DNA of 64,000 bases, from the NCBI RefSeq assembly GCF_954871325.1, contig NC_088778.1:22987120-23051119 (forward strand). Reading direction: 5' to 3'. Both the position numbers and the translations under genes were made by a program. This DNA comes from Gordionus sp. m RMFG-2023 (Eukaryota > Nematomorpha > Gordioida > Chordodea > Parachordodidae). Shown in pieces: positions 49,301 through 59,935 of the stretch; within the stretch, counting starts at the first letter, position 1, and every line of letters begins with the position of its first letter. The notes beneath the pieces were generated by a model. That model searched no databases. It saw nothing but the letters and a program-made list of their open reading frames with translations, and had not been told where the DNA came from.

Positions 49301-52300
49301 TTACAAAAATATTCTAAAACGAAGCGATTCGGATATGTTAAAAGATGGATTGGGAGATATAATTAACGACTTGGATAAATCGTTACGTGAGTATTTTTTT
49401 TTTGATTTTATTTAGCTATAATTATTATTTATAATCTAGCTCACATTTATTTATGAAATATTTGTTAATTTTCATGGAATTACTTTGAATGTTGATTCAA
49501 TTTGTCATATTTTATTTAGCTAATTGAACAACATATAGGCTAAATTTTGATAATAATAATTATTAAACATGTGACAAAAATAGTAAGAGCGAGAATCATC
49601 CATGATATGAACCCGTAAGATAGTCACAGATTTTATAAATATTTATGGTGATAATCAAAATATTTCAAATGATATAATAAATTTCAGTTGGTCGATTTGG
49701 GTTAATATTCGTACTAAAACAGTATAGATTGAACATCTCGTCATCAGTAAAATTGATTGAAAAATATTAAAGTAAATGATAATATTGAATATTAATCGGA
49801 ACAAGACTCTGCGAATATTAATTATATGACATTGAATTTAAAAAATATTTTAAAATTAATATTATAGATTCATTTTACTATTATATACAAAATAAAGGTA
49901 ATATTATCTTAAAAAATATTTATTTAAATTTGACCCTATTTGACAATATTTAACTGGTCAAATATCAATTGACCGAATCGTATTTGACCGGTCAAATACA
50001 CAAACCTGCTTTATCTTCTTAACTTACCTTTTAAATATTTAAAAATCTTTGCAAAAATTGTTGATTCATAATTTGACCTGCCTAGCACCATTTTATATTA
50101 TAATTTAAGGATTTATCGTCTTAAACATTTAGGTATTATCGGTATAACCCATCTAATTTTATTTTAATTCGAAAGTAAACCTGGCGCATAAAAAATATAA
50201 TTAATATATAAAATAATGGAATTTTTTATAAAGTTGGGGAGGGGATTATGAAAAAAAAGAATTATTTATGGTTATTAATATTAATTTTTATTTTTTAACG
50301 ATAACTAATAGAAGCGCTGGAGGAAAAGATGAAGTGGATGAAAAATTACAAACAATTACAAGAAATAGACAATTCTCTAATTTGGCCTCGTATAGAGAAT
50401 AACAATAGATTCGGAATATATTCAGAGGTAGTATAATATATAATTATTCAAAATTTTTGATTAGATTTTTTTTTCAAGTTCAATTAAACCTTTTAAGATT
50501 AAATCAGGTTTAGAAAAATATTTCATATAATTAATAGAGATCGTGTTTTAATTTATTCTTTTGGCATCTTGCGCATCTATGAGACATGATTGAGAGAATG
50601 TCTGAACTTATAGCCACGCAAAGCCGAATTCCTAGTTGTTGAGTTGCAAGCCAAGGTTTTAAGAAGGGATTGCCACTAAATATGTCTTAAATCCTTCTTC
50701 AAAGCAGCATAGAGGAATGATAGATAAATTGGAAAATGGTATAAAGATAATCAATAGTGCCTACAATCATAGGTGCATTCTTTTTACATGGTTGACGTGG
50801 AAATAGTGTAAAATGCATTTGTGCTGTGCTATAAAGAGAAAGCCTCATCAAGATTACAGTCTAGAGAAGAGGAATAAGGAAGAAAAGCAATGTTAGCGAG
50901 CATAGGTGAGATGAAACCACAAATCGATAATAAGATTGGAGACATAATTTTAATTTCGCTATTGGAAGTTTGTAATGTGTGAATTCATAAGTCATTGAAG
51001 TTAAAATTGGCTATTTTTTTTATTATTTTAATTTTATACTTTGCGCAGTGAATTTAAAGATAGATTTTTGTGGATGTTATATACAATTTTTTATGAAATA
51101 TACTTATGAGACGCAAGGATCCAAACGGGAACCTGAAGTTTTCTATCAGAACCTAAACGGAACCGCTATATTGCCTTTGAACCGGTTATAGCCTCATGAT
51201 TTTGTGCTTATAAAATTATGTGCAAGTTATTATTAGTATATTACATTCTAAATTTTTATAACCATTAGTATACCACTATTTTACAACATTTAAATATTTT
51301 TAAGCCTAGGTGGTATCCTGGGTCGACTTAATTGCTTTTTAGTCTAGGATAAAAAGCCTTTGAACTGGAACATCCTATTTTTGATTTATTTTAAGTATTT
51401 GTATTGTTTTTTTTCGTATTTTTTTCTCGTATTTTTTTGTTTTGTTTTTTCTTTAAATTTAAATTTTTTCTTATGTTTTTATGCTTAAATAAATCGAATC
51501 CAATATATAAATTATTTCATATAGTAAATAAAAATAACACATCAAAATGTAATATTACTTATTAACAACTATAAAGGTGAACCGGGAGCAAATCTTGAGT
51601 ATCACATAAAAGGAACCACCTTCTAGAACCCAATAAATTTCACAAAATATTACAACAAATAAAATCTATAAATCGAATGTAGGTATATATATATAAAAGT
51701 GTTTAAACCCGTTTTTATAGGTTCGAACAGAAATTATACTTTTTTTCGAACTGAACCTTAACCTTTATTTTTATCCGCCTAAATCGAACCGATATCCGTT
51801 TCGGTTCAGATCTCTGGACGAAAGGGAATATAGTAGTTTATCAAAGTAGATAGAGTATTACTATTATTAAAAATATCTAAATAGCTCCCATAGGAGAATC
51901 GCGGTGGGAGGGTGTTTAAATAAAATATCAAATTCGAGTAATCTAAAAAGTAGCATATTAAAGTTATTATAATTCTTATTATGATCAATTGTTTAGGTTC
52001 CAAATTGAGAAAAATTTGGTTTAGTAAAATTGAGGGCAATTCAAACTTTAGTTTAAAATTTTGAACTATCGTAAAATAAATAGTCAGGTATGATTCGATT
52101 ATTAGGATATTATTATCTCTGACTATTTATTTCAATGTTTTGAACGATTTATGTGCAATTATTAGGTTATCAAAAAGCGCATCAATGCTAATATCAGGCC
52201 TCTGAGCATTGCAAACCCAAGAAGAAGAATAATTCAAGAGGGAAATTTGTCCATGATAGGTAATTAATCATTAGGATCCCTAAAACAAAATAACAATTAA

Positions 52301-55300
52301 ATTATGTTATATTCTTCAGATATGCAAAGCAAGTGGATTGAAGTTAGGGTATTTCTTTTTGAAGATGTCATAATTATCGCAAAGATCAAAAAATCTATAA
52401 ATCGAAAAGTATATTTATTTATATAGAAGTGGAGGCAATGATATTGGGAACTTTTTTTCCAAACCTAATTAATTTCCATAATATTAAACTAAAATATAGG
52501 CTATTTGAAATAGTTCATAGATATTTTATATAAAATTTGATTGTAAAAAAAAGTTTGTTCTTACTCTGGGTACGTTGTTTCACCATATGTAATAGTTGGT
52601 CCACCAAAGAAATGAGGGTCTAAATATAAAATTAAAATTTTATTTGTTATTATTAATACTGGAGGTTTTGAACTATATTTTATTGATAATATCTCATAAT
52701 ACGAATAGGGATTTTAAAAATTTCGGGAATTTAAAGTAAAATATTATTTAAAGATTATTATAATAAAATCAATTATATTATTAAATATTTTTAAATTATT
52801 TGTATTTGTTTTAAACAAAATTAAAAAATAAATATGCAGTAATTAGTAGGACCAACATACCTCTGACTTTACAAATATTATTCAGAATAATATTAATCTA
52901 CGTAATATGATTCGGAAAAATTGTCAGATTAAAAAATAGGGTTTAAATTTCTCATTAAATCTATTTATTAGAATTAAAATTATTTATAAATCAAAACGGT
53001 AAAGCTTGCGAGTACTTTTTCCATTTTTGGTATGGTAATACACATTTTCCTCTGTAAAAATTAAATTACTAAACATTGTTCAAATCTCTTTTTTAGTCAA
53101 CAATGTATAACGTAATTTTCTTGGTTTTAAATTTCCAATCTTATAAAATAATAGTTTATATTATAATTAGAGTGGACTGGCATTCCTCTTGCATTAACGT
53201 ACTCCGGTCTGCCCTATATGTATTAAATTTAATTTAATAAAGCTTCATCCAAAAATTATTATTTATCTACAGTTTGCAAACAAATTTAAATGATTAATTC
53301 TAAAAATAATATCCAAAAATATATAATGCTTTCTAACTTATCTAAATTCCATTTGACTATTAGGTTTTTGTTTCTAATGTGAAGGAAACATCAATTTTTC
53401 TCAAATGTAAAAAATAAATATAAGAAGCATGAATTCGAACTTAAACATCTTGGATTATATTATTTTAGTCTAATTAGTGGCTATAGAAATCTTAACATTA
53501 AAAAAAAATTTAAATGAATTATTTCATATATTTAAAAAAGGATTTATCTCCTGGAAAGAAAAATAATAACCTCATCGGTTACGAGGTTTTGAATCAACTG
53601 ATCGATGTTGAAAGATTGCTTATAGACGATATCAAAAATAATGAGGAAACTTGTAATAAATAAATACATTACTTATCAGTGTCGTACAGACCTCTTAAGA
53701 CATTGACTCTGAGATCTTTTATCCCTGACGACAAAAATATAGAATGATGAATGATTTATTTATAAAATAATCATTGATTATGTATCTTGACTAAGAGAAA
53801 TGGCCCAATTAAGATTGTAGCCAAAATAGCCTCATGATTTGAGAAATAGAAGTCCAAACCTTTCTGCCACCACCTATGAGTAAAATCTCCTGGATTACAT
53901 AATATTATTTGGTTAAAATTTTAATCCCTTTTTAAAAATCGACCCAAATCGGGCTGTTTAACAACACTACTTCTTAGTTGTTACCCCTCCCCCTCTATAT
54001 TTTAATGATGCAATTAATAGAGGGCCCTGAAATGTATATATATATTTTTATCTTTACTAGTATTTATGACTCAATGATAGAAAATTTTCAAAAGCACTTT
54101 AGGGGGTGCAATGTGTAAAACATTTTGTTGTGCCCATCAATAATTTTTTAAATCAGGAACCGTTCCGAAAATTTATTTAATCAATCGCAGCATAAAGAGT
54201 CAAAAAAAATTAATTGTTCATCTCATTTGAATTTAACCATTTTTCGTAATTTTCTTTGATTATATCAGTTAGTTATAACAAAACTATATTAAATAAAACT
54301 ATCTATCCTAAAAAGATTTAGTTAAATTTATTTTTAACTAATCTTATTAAAATAATTATCTGATTAACATGAATATAATTAGTTTCATGCTAATGCGAAT
54401 AGTGCAATTGTCCCGATCATACAAATACAAATAGTAAATTAGTTAATCTTATAATTTTGAATAGAATATGGATATCATAATTTTGGGAAGAATAAGTCGT
54501 CAAATGAAATAAAGGCATTGAAGGGTCAATTTGGTAGAATGTAGTGTGACACTGATACCAAACTTAAATTAATCAAACGATAAAATGGTGCCATCTTTAA
54601 AATAGATGAATTTGCCATAAAGTTATAGTTATCTCGAAGGCAATTGGACAAATACCATTATTCGGATTTTCTTATCAAATATAATTTTATACACTATAAT
54701 ATATTTTTTAATTAAGTTATAGGAATCAGAAACATCTTCATAATAACACATCTATCAAAACATAATGAAATCGTAGCCTCCTATTTACTTCAAGCTGAAA
54801 ATGGGGAAAGCAAGGCATGATCATTTAATAACATAAATTATTTAATGTAATGTGTTTGTATTGTTTTATATAGTTGGCATCAATGCATTTTTTCCGGTGT
54901 TAAACCGCTCGAATTGAGTGGCAGTTTAAAAACGGCTAACTCATTATTTTAGCCAGAAAAATATTGCCTGAGCCACGAGATTTTGTTAATAGATGTTCAT
55001 ACCTTTGTACCATCTATGAGCAAAATCTTTTAAGGTTTGCTAAATATTTTTCTGGATAAAATTAAGTGAGCAGTTATTTTTTTCCCACTTTGTTAATTTT
55101 TAAACTTTTTCTCATTTCCTGATTGAATTCTTTAACTTAAAAATCTAACTTAATTGAAAATATATTCAGGCATGGGTAAAATAATATCTACTATATGAAT
55201 TTCAAACAATTTTGCAATATAATTTTGAATCATTTTTAATTTATATAAATTATTCCATAAATGTTTATAAATTAAAAATGAATTATGGGTAATCTTAATG

Positions 55301-55594
55301 ACAAAATTTTTAATTTACAGAATTAGAGATCCTACAAATAACATTTACTGTAATATTTAATTTTCTAATTCTTTTTAAAGTTAAAAGTATAACAAATTGT
55401 CGAAAAACACATTAATACTAACATTCTACAGAAGGAACATGAGACAATAAAATTATTAATATTTTTATTCATTTTAGAAAGAATGGGTGGCAAAAATAAA
55501 ACAAGTGCACAAAACATGGTTCGAAAATATTATGGTTAAATGCTGCATGCAGGCCGACAATTGCAAACCTGAAAACCAAATCAATATACTATAA
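32584..55594 (+). CDS. DH-PH Rho guanine-nucleotide exchange factor (PLEKHG5-like)
   Basis: This exchange factor should load a Rho-family GTPase with GTP at a membrane. Fourteen exons in consistent phase give 602 residues: 32584-32962, 42011-42063, 42116-42226, 47406-47567, 47621-47716, 48184-48270, 48320-48439, 49212-49386, 50312-50427, 52166-52259, 52320-52408, 53541-53652, 54717-54814, 55478-55594. An acidic N-terminal region (about 1-125) precedes a DH domain (about 210-410), which starts with QLKNAIWELYTLESEFY and has the conserved CR3 helix SDLLISPVQHFMKIPLIYKN. The PH domain (about 450-580) includes VRVFLFEDVIIIAKIKK, VERLLIDDI, and the C-terminal helix with the invariant Trp in KEWVAKIKQVHKTW. 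The last intron is GC-AG; all others are GT-AG. Exon 1 is joined only by phase and donor, so the N-terminus is the least certain part. The subfamily assignment is from memory of PLEKHG5-like sequences. Confidence 0.87.
33571..33594. repeat. (TA)n microsatellite
   Basis: A run of about 12 TA units in RhoGEF intron 1. Confidence 0.85.
33950..36577 (-). mobile_element. Second copy of the CAGGGTTGCC hAT transposon, left end missing
   Basis: This lies in RhoGEF intron 1 and aligns through its length with 19477-22393 but lacks the first 150 or so bases, including the G/C hairpins. The right end atctgacaaccctg is a one-base variant of the inverted repeat. Transposase remnants on the minus strand include the BED-like start (35693-35905), the finger and leader region (35410-35730) and the core with AYCADNASVNFGK (34922-35443). 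The part near 34340-34740 is missing from the other copy, and a C-terminal end lies at 33981-34190. Several frame breaks make it a pseudogene. It is useful as the reference that shows what changed in the first copy. Confidence 0.88.
36606..36796. mobile_element. hAT MITE (TAGTGTTGTTAA family), decayed right end
   Basis: The left end tagtgttgttaattgg and the interior (ttttagccagaaaaatattg, ctatgaggccaatc, gataaaatattgagttagcc) match the complete copies. The right inverted repeat has decayed. It lies immediately after the hAT copy in RhoGEF intron 1. Confidence 0.85.
37041..37067. mobile_element. Terminus of a GGCCTGCAGGTCTCTG-family MITE
   Basis: The string gccgggcctgtaggtctctg closely matches the right end of the MITE at 46209-46588. 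The opposite end could not be located. Confidence 0.4.
37590..37950. repeat. Degenerate tandem repeat of CCAAGCC / AATAATTTTGAAAA units
   Basis: About six units of roughly 50 bp alternate a C-rich word (aagcccagccca and variants) with a taataattttgaaaaattt spacer. This is the internal style of the hAT MITEs here, but no inverted ends were found, so the block may be a truncated element. Confidence 0.5.
38039..38120 (+). repeat. Possible tRNA-derived SINE head
   Basis: The stretch ggctgagttggaaggacg...ctctgggaatcgagttg loosely resembles an A box followed by a B box at tRNA-like spacing, then an A-rich tail. It does not fold as a tRNA, and matches are poor. Confidence 0.25.
39065..39118. repeat. 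18-bp tandem repeat, three units
   Basis: Three copies of ggcaatgtgttttccccc-like units (ggcaatgtgtttt then cccc), in RhoGEF intron 1. Confidence 0.75.
40019..40375. repeat. (GAAG)n / (GAAA)n microsatellite, about 350 bp
   Basis: Nearly pure ggaa tetramers for about 300 bp, then gaaa tetramers with one gaac. It lies in RhoGEF intron 1 on the sense strand, as a purine tract. The open frame through it is an artefact of the repeat. Confidence 0.98.
41272..41406 (+). other. Exon-like open stretch in RhoGEF intron 1
   Basis: After cccag there are 44 open codons, beginning VLSTKVTPSSELLRFEEFKE and ending at a stop. The base composition is clearly less AT-rich than the surroundings. Its end phase does not fit the next RhoGEF exon, and no partner exon was found. 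It could be a nested or alternative exon, a relic, or chance. Confidence 0.22.
41703..41828. mobile_element. Small foldback MITE, 126 bp
   Basis: The ends cggcattcacagttaacg and, in reverse complement, ctgcattcaaaattaacg pair across almost the whole length, with gaattcgcg-like words in both arms. No convincing target duplication was seen. Confidence 0.6.
42611..43005. mobile_element. hAT MITE with GGGCCGGGCC repeats
   Basis: The element is 395 bp with a perfect 8-bp duplication (ctctatac at 42603-42610 and 43006-43013). The ends are tagagagctgcaaa and, in reverse complement, tagtgatctgcatc. The right third holds gggccgggccggcaaa words separated by ttttttaaaa, and the left holds ggcccggcccgcc. 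It lies in RhoGEF intron 3. Confidence 0.9.
43268..43435 (+). repeat. tRNA-derived SINE
   Basis: The head contains an RNA polymerase III A box (tggcctagtcagcg) and a good B box (gggttcaaatccc) about 36 bases further on, including a pairing T-arm. The 5' and 3' acceptor segments do not pair, so it is not a working tRNA. A T-rich stretch and a tail ending near ccgttttaatat follow. Ends and copy number are not established from this window. Confidence 0.6.
44432..44590. repeat. Imperfect direct duplication, period about 83 bp
   Basis: Two copies share aatctatgataactaattat, taacagataattct and the tail aagaattgct/aaaaatgct. Located in RhoGEF intron 3. Confidence 0.6.
45078..46947 (+). mobile_element. 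Decayed hAT transposon (DUF4371/ZMYM-like transposase)
   Basis: A perfect 8-bp duplication (cccctacg at 45070-45077 and 46948-46955) frames 1870 bp. The ends are cattggcgtacgcagcgggg and, in reverse complement, caggcgcgtacgcaggaat, the CAGTGGCGTACGCAGG terminus widespread in animal hATs. Plus-strand transposase relics include an AESIFSELKKI segment near 45690 and an ERTLSFLRRI-like dimerisation core near 46170-46205. After the MITE at 46209-46588, the C-terminal stretch resumes near 46640 (LNIHRHLTTSKDEI-like). Frames are broken and the N-terminal half is mostly lost. Confidence 0.88.
46209..46588. mobile_element. MITE nested in the hAT transposase relic
   Basis: The ends cagaggcctgcag and, in reverse complement, cagagacctgcag form a 13-bp inverted repeat with one mismatch. 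The inside is cggcccgggtgtttttttaa-type repeats. It interrupts the C-terminal coding relic of the host transposon. The flanking octamers match at only 5 of 8, so this is an old insertion. Confidence 0.75.
47844..48176 (+). repeat. 166-bp tandem duplication within RhoGEF intron 5
   Basis: Two almost identical copies lie head to tail (47844-48009 and 48010-48176) and differ mainly in homopolymer length. Each ends gtaaggtta, and the second copy runs into the acceptor cacag of exon 6, so the duplication reaches within about 8 bases of the splice site. Confidence 0.9.
51114..51816. mobile_element. Non-autonomous hAT-like element with gaaccg repeats
   Basis: The ends caaggatccaaacgggaacc and, in reverse complement, cagagatctgaaccgaaacg are imperfectly inverted. 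Words like gaacctaaacggaacc and cgaactgaacc recur near both edges. It resembles the family at 6692-7687 in style. No clean target duplication was found. It lies in RhoGEF intron 9. Confidence 0.5.
53808..53969. mobile_element. hAT MITE (TAGTGTTGTTAA family), decayed
   Basis: The right end is well preserved (gggctgtttaacaacacta), with the diagnostic interior words cacctatgagtaaaatct and ggttaaaattttaa. The left end has decayed. Located in RhoGEF intron 12. Confidence 0.8.
54892..55078. mobile_element. hAT MITE (TAGTGTTGTTAA family), decayed right end
   Basis: The left end ccggtgttaaaccgctcg and the interior aaaaacggctaactcattat, ccagaaaaatattgcctgag and ccatctatgagcaaaatc match the family. 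The right inverted repeat is degraded. It lies in the last, GC-AG, intron of the RhoGEF. Confidence 0.82.
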
Positions 55595-55823
55595 AATTTG
55601 AATAATGCTTTATGTATATACTATATATTCTCTTATGAATTATCATTTTATAACATTAGATATAATAACAAATATATAATTTCTTTAAGACCAATAAATA
55701 TCAAATAAAATGAATCAAACCAAACAATCTTAAATTGTTAATTTGTTTTAATAATTTTTAATGTCTTTATAATATATATCATTTGTATATAAACTTTTAA
55801 TAAAAATTAACAATATTCTTTTT

Positions 55824-56270
55824 TCACCCCAGTATCATAAAATTTGTCGAAGGTTTGGTTGCATATGTGTTGGGGCTCGTTAAATATTTATCTAAAAGTT
55901 CTATACATAGATTCCGACCCAATTTTCCCAAATCTTCTGTCAATGAGTTATGTATTTCCAATTTTCCGGTATACAAAAAATCTAGAATTTTTTCGAACAA
56001 AGCTCCTCGTATATAATTGAACCCAGGCGTATCCATATCAATGAGGGATATATCTATATCTGCATTTTGTGACAGGTATTCGTAGAATAATTTACTAAAA
56101 CATGCTAAAACCAATTTGTGGCAAAAGTATGGACCAGATGCAGTTGTTATGACCAGATCGGCGAATTTGAAAGATTTTTCTCTCGAACTTTCGATGTAAT
56201 TAGCAAATATGTTTATATGGTATCGAATGGGAGTTTTCAAATTAAAACGTTTATTTTTATTCTCATTCAT
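55824..56270 (-). CDS. Small BTB/POZ-domain protein
   Basis: A single-exon frame of 148 residues starts MNENKNKRFNLKTPIRYHIN. Residues about 35-130 are a BTB/POZ fold, a dimerisation or adaptor domain often linking substrates to Cullin-3 ligases. Hallmarks are FADLVITTASGPYFCHKLVL (the D-hxxH core), FSKLFYEYLS, then the strand-helix EKILDFLYTGKLEI. Only about 20 residues follow, so there is no BACK, Kelch, zinc-finger or MATH partner, unlike most family members. It converges tail to tail with the RhoGEF, 230 bp apart. A 3' exon that extends it cannot be excluded. The composition is clearly coding, less AT-rich than its flanks. Confidence 0.85.
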   Translation of the reverse strand: MNENKNKRFNLKTPIRYHINIFANYIESSREKSFKFADLVITTASGPYFCHKLVLACFSKLFYEYLSQNADIDISLIDMDTPGFNYIRGALFEKILDFLYTGKLEIHNSLTEDLGKLGRNLCIELLDKYLTSPNTYATKPSTNFMILG

Positions 56271-58434
56271 TTTTTAGCAATAAAACCTTTCATTGAATCT
56301 ATTAATTATATGTAATATAGCATCCGATATGAATTTTTTTTTCTCGACAATCAATTATTTATTATATAATTGTTTATCATTATTGATAAATTTTTCTAAA
56401 ACTCAATCTTAAAAATTTTAAAAATTTTAAAAAGTAAGAATCAGATATTAGCAATTTAACAAGAAAAGAAAGGACAAAATGGTCAAGTTATCTGCAGTAA
56501 TCGATGAAAACGCATAAGTGATTTATCCTGAAGATTGCTATTCTTTGTATTAAAATAAAAGCCTATAATCGCTCTCTCAGGTTCTTTTTAATGAGAGGAG
56601 CTATATCTGTTAAAAGATTCTTCGCTAAATTAGGGTATTTAATAAGGGTCGGTTTTATGAGTCTGCTGAATATTTAGCAATGATGATAAATTTGTATCGA
56701 TATTATGATTTTAAGGAAAATAATTAGAAGGTTCTAGTGTGGTAAGAAATCCTGATTATTTCAAAGCAAGCGCTATTTGATTTAAAATGTCGCAGTTACC
56801 TACCAAGATTACGATAGGTTAAAAGAAATATAAAACACAACTTAAATTATAATAAAAGTAAAATTCTAAAATACATTTTTTACCATATTTAAGAAATTTT
56901 TTTAAAGTTACGTTTTCCCTTATTACTCAAAAACGCTTTATTCGTTACTTTTTAAATAAACGAAGTTACTTTACTATTATATTTTTTAGGAAATTATAAA
57001 TTTATAGTTACAACCCAACTTGGCGATAAAGTTTTTATTGACTTATAAATTGAAAATTTTATTAAAATTTAATGATCATTTTTTAAAAATTTTTTTTTTT
57101 AAATTGATCATTTTTATATAATTTATTACATTTTTTATAATTTTATTTTACAAAAATAGGGAGGTTTTTTTAAAAAGGTATATTTTAAACTTGTTAGTAT
57201 TAAAAAATTGAGCTTTCCCCATGATAGTATGAGTTCATTATAACTTTAAAATGTTGTTAAAAAAATTGAGAAATTAAAAATTGATTTACAAAAAGGAATT
57301 TTTTAAAAAATGGCTAAAATTTCTGACGGCCATAATCTTATAAGATTAAATACACTTGTTAATTAATAGAAATAGCAAAAATAATTAATATAAATGTATA
57401 AAAGATAATTTCATATTTTAGTACTTACATAACCACTGGCGTCGCTGTGGAAGGGCAAAGGCCTTTTCAATACTTTTTCAAATTTAATTGTAAACATATA
57501 ATATTATAATAACTAAAATATTTTTCTGATCTAAACGATTTATTTTTTCGAATAACTTCAGGTCTGATATAAACTTATGGGAGCCAGGACTATCTAAAAA
57601 AAAAATTTTTAAATTATATCCATCTAAACAGTTGGAAAACCCATTTAATATTCATTTATACTGCTCATATTTTCAATATTCCAGTTAAAACAATTTGGAT
57701 AAAAATTATTCAAAATATATTTTTTTTTTTTAAAAAAAAATGCGGGTTTGGCCTGAAATTTCAACCTTCCCATATCTCTGGTATTGTTTAAATGAACAAG
57801 TTAAATATATAAAACATCCATATCTTTGACACAGTTGTCTTTGGCTAACCCTATGTTATTCATATATCTTATAATTTATATTATCTAACAAATTGAATTT
57901 ATTATTTTTATTTTAGAATTTAAAAGAAAAGATAAATTGCGAGGAATCTGTTGTAAATCAGAACATGGCGAAATATTGGTTAATATATTTAAAAAAAATT
58001 GCCAATTTAGTTTGAATTAAAACAGTATCTTACTACTACTAGTAATAAAAAAATATTAATTATTAAGTATAATTTATTTTTTATATATTAGAATAACTTT
58101 TATTATCAAATTTAACATTTTTTTTTAATTTTAAAAAATAAATATCTTAGCTAAATAAATATTTTAAGCTATTCGAATAAATCCTTTACAAAATAGTCTG
58201 CTCTGCAAGTTTTTAATTTTTAATCATTAATTTACATAACTGATAAAGGAGTTAGAACTTTTGGATAACTCTTCCCGAATAAATTTTATTGGGAAGCCTT
58301 TAGCCGGTTTGGCTTATCTAAAATTTTAATAATTTGGTTTACGCTTGAAACAAAAAAATGTTTTCCATTGTTTTAAAAAAATTATTAACTTTCAATTATC
58401 TTTTAAAATTTTTTTTTATTATAATGACATATTG
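56271..58434. other. Spacer; possible exon and a possible hAT end
   Basis: Mostly AT-rich DNA. Near 57434 cactggcgtcgctgtggaag looks like one hAT terminus without a partner. Positions 57916-57978 form a short open stretch after ttttag (codons NLKEKINCEESVVNQNMAKY, then a GT) that could be an exon, but no neighbouring exon supports it. Nothing else is recognised. Confidence 0.3.
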
Positions 58435-59412
58435 TATTGTATTAGGTCAATTCGCGAAATTTTTGTCGCGAAACACATTTTAGTAAAACTTTTGCGGTGA
58501 ATGTTTATCGTGAAGAAATTTTAAAGTAAAAATAATATCGTGAAACCTATTACGCGAATTTTTTTAAAGATACATATACAGCGAAAACAATATCGCGAAC
58601 CCACTATCCCAAATATATTCCCACGAAACCTTAACTGAGACACTTTTGAGTGAAATGCTCAAAACTTTGATCTCGCACCCACTATAGAGAAACATTTATT
58701 GCGAACCCTTTATAGTGAGTATTTTATCGCGAATATATTTGCTATTCAATATATATCTACCAACATAAGTTCTTAAATCATAAGTTTTGTTTATTATATA
58801 AACAAGTGTTGGCTTAATTAAATGTTACCAATATTTGATGTGATGGAAAAATTACTTATAAATTTCTTCCGAAAAATATAAACCTAAAATGTAAATTATA
58901 TAATAACTTCTAATATGATATATTTGAAACATTGCATGCCTTCCAAATATTTTTTTTCATATAATACACATTGATATAATTTTGACCACTCCCATTTTCT
59001 TTCCTTATTTCAATAATTAAAAATAGGCAAAGTTGCGATTAAAAAAAATTTAAAATAAATTTGTAACTGTTTCTGTATAGAGAGAGAGTTAGGGATATCT
59101 TGGAAATAAATCATTTGTATTCCAGTTTATAATTGTTTTAATTTTTTGTTTTCAAAGTAAATTGATGTTATTTGATGATATTTATTCCCCAATAGTGCCA
59201 AATATATGTATTATAATATTTATGCTTTATAAATAAAACTCGATTTTTGTTTACTGACCCAAGACAGGAGAATCAATAAATAAGCAATAAACATTGAACA
59301 GACTCTTATTTATTAACATTTTTTATTTCAAGATATTACATATTTTATATATTTAATTTAAAAATGTATTAAGATAAATAAATAAGGAGCCAACCATCCA
59401 TTAAAATAATTT

Positions 59413-59508
59413 TTAAACATTGGGTTGGAGGGCGGGAAGGCGGATTAAAACTGTTAAAACAAAGTTGGCAGGCTTGTTGGCTAAAACGCGCCATTTCAGA
59501 CCTCTAAC
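59413..59508. mobile_element. Fragment of the TAGAGGTCTGC hAT family
   Basis: The string gcgccatttcagacctcta at the right edge and ggagggcgggaaggcggatt words at the left match the termini of 7965-8777 and 10713-11742. Only one inverted end is present. It lies in the centre of the foldback-like element. Confidence 0.6.
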
Positions 59509-59767
59509 CCAGGTATCATTTTTATTAGTAGGGAGCTAGGTTAACTAATGATTATATATTCTTAATCTGGGCTCTTAATGCGTAGACTCCCAGGAAAAGG
59601 CTTAGACAGTAAAAGCCTAAGAAATTATATTCAATGATAAATTTTTATTTATTAAAGTGAAAAAATATTAAAATATTATCGAATCTATTCTATTTTTTAA
59701 AAATATTATTTAATTAATATTATCTTAAAAATAAATGTTTTAAAATAAAATATACCGAAGTACACGG

Positions 59768-59935
59768 TATTGCTTTCACGCTATTGCTTTCACGCTATTG
59801 CTTTCACGCTATTGCTTTCACGCTATTGCTTTCACGCTATTGCTTTCACGCTATTGCTTTCACGCTATTGCTTTCACGCTATTGCTTTCACGCTATTGCT
59901 TTCACGATATTGCTTTCACGCTATTGCTTTCGCGA
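59768..59935. repeat. 14-bp minisatellite, 12 units
   Basis: Twelve units of tattgctttcacgc, ten identical; unit 10 ends in cacga and the last unit in cgcga. The last unit merges into the degenerate ttcgcg array of the same arm, so the block looks like a recent expansion of one unit variant. Read in the opposite direction, its core gcgtgaaagc matches the cgcgaaa units of the left arm. Confidence 0.97.

Noticed and set aside
56479-56820. Possible coding relic near aaaatggtcaag
   Set aside because: Open stretches are short, there is no family resemblance, and no splice chain could be built.
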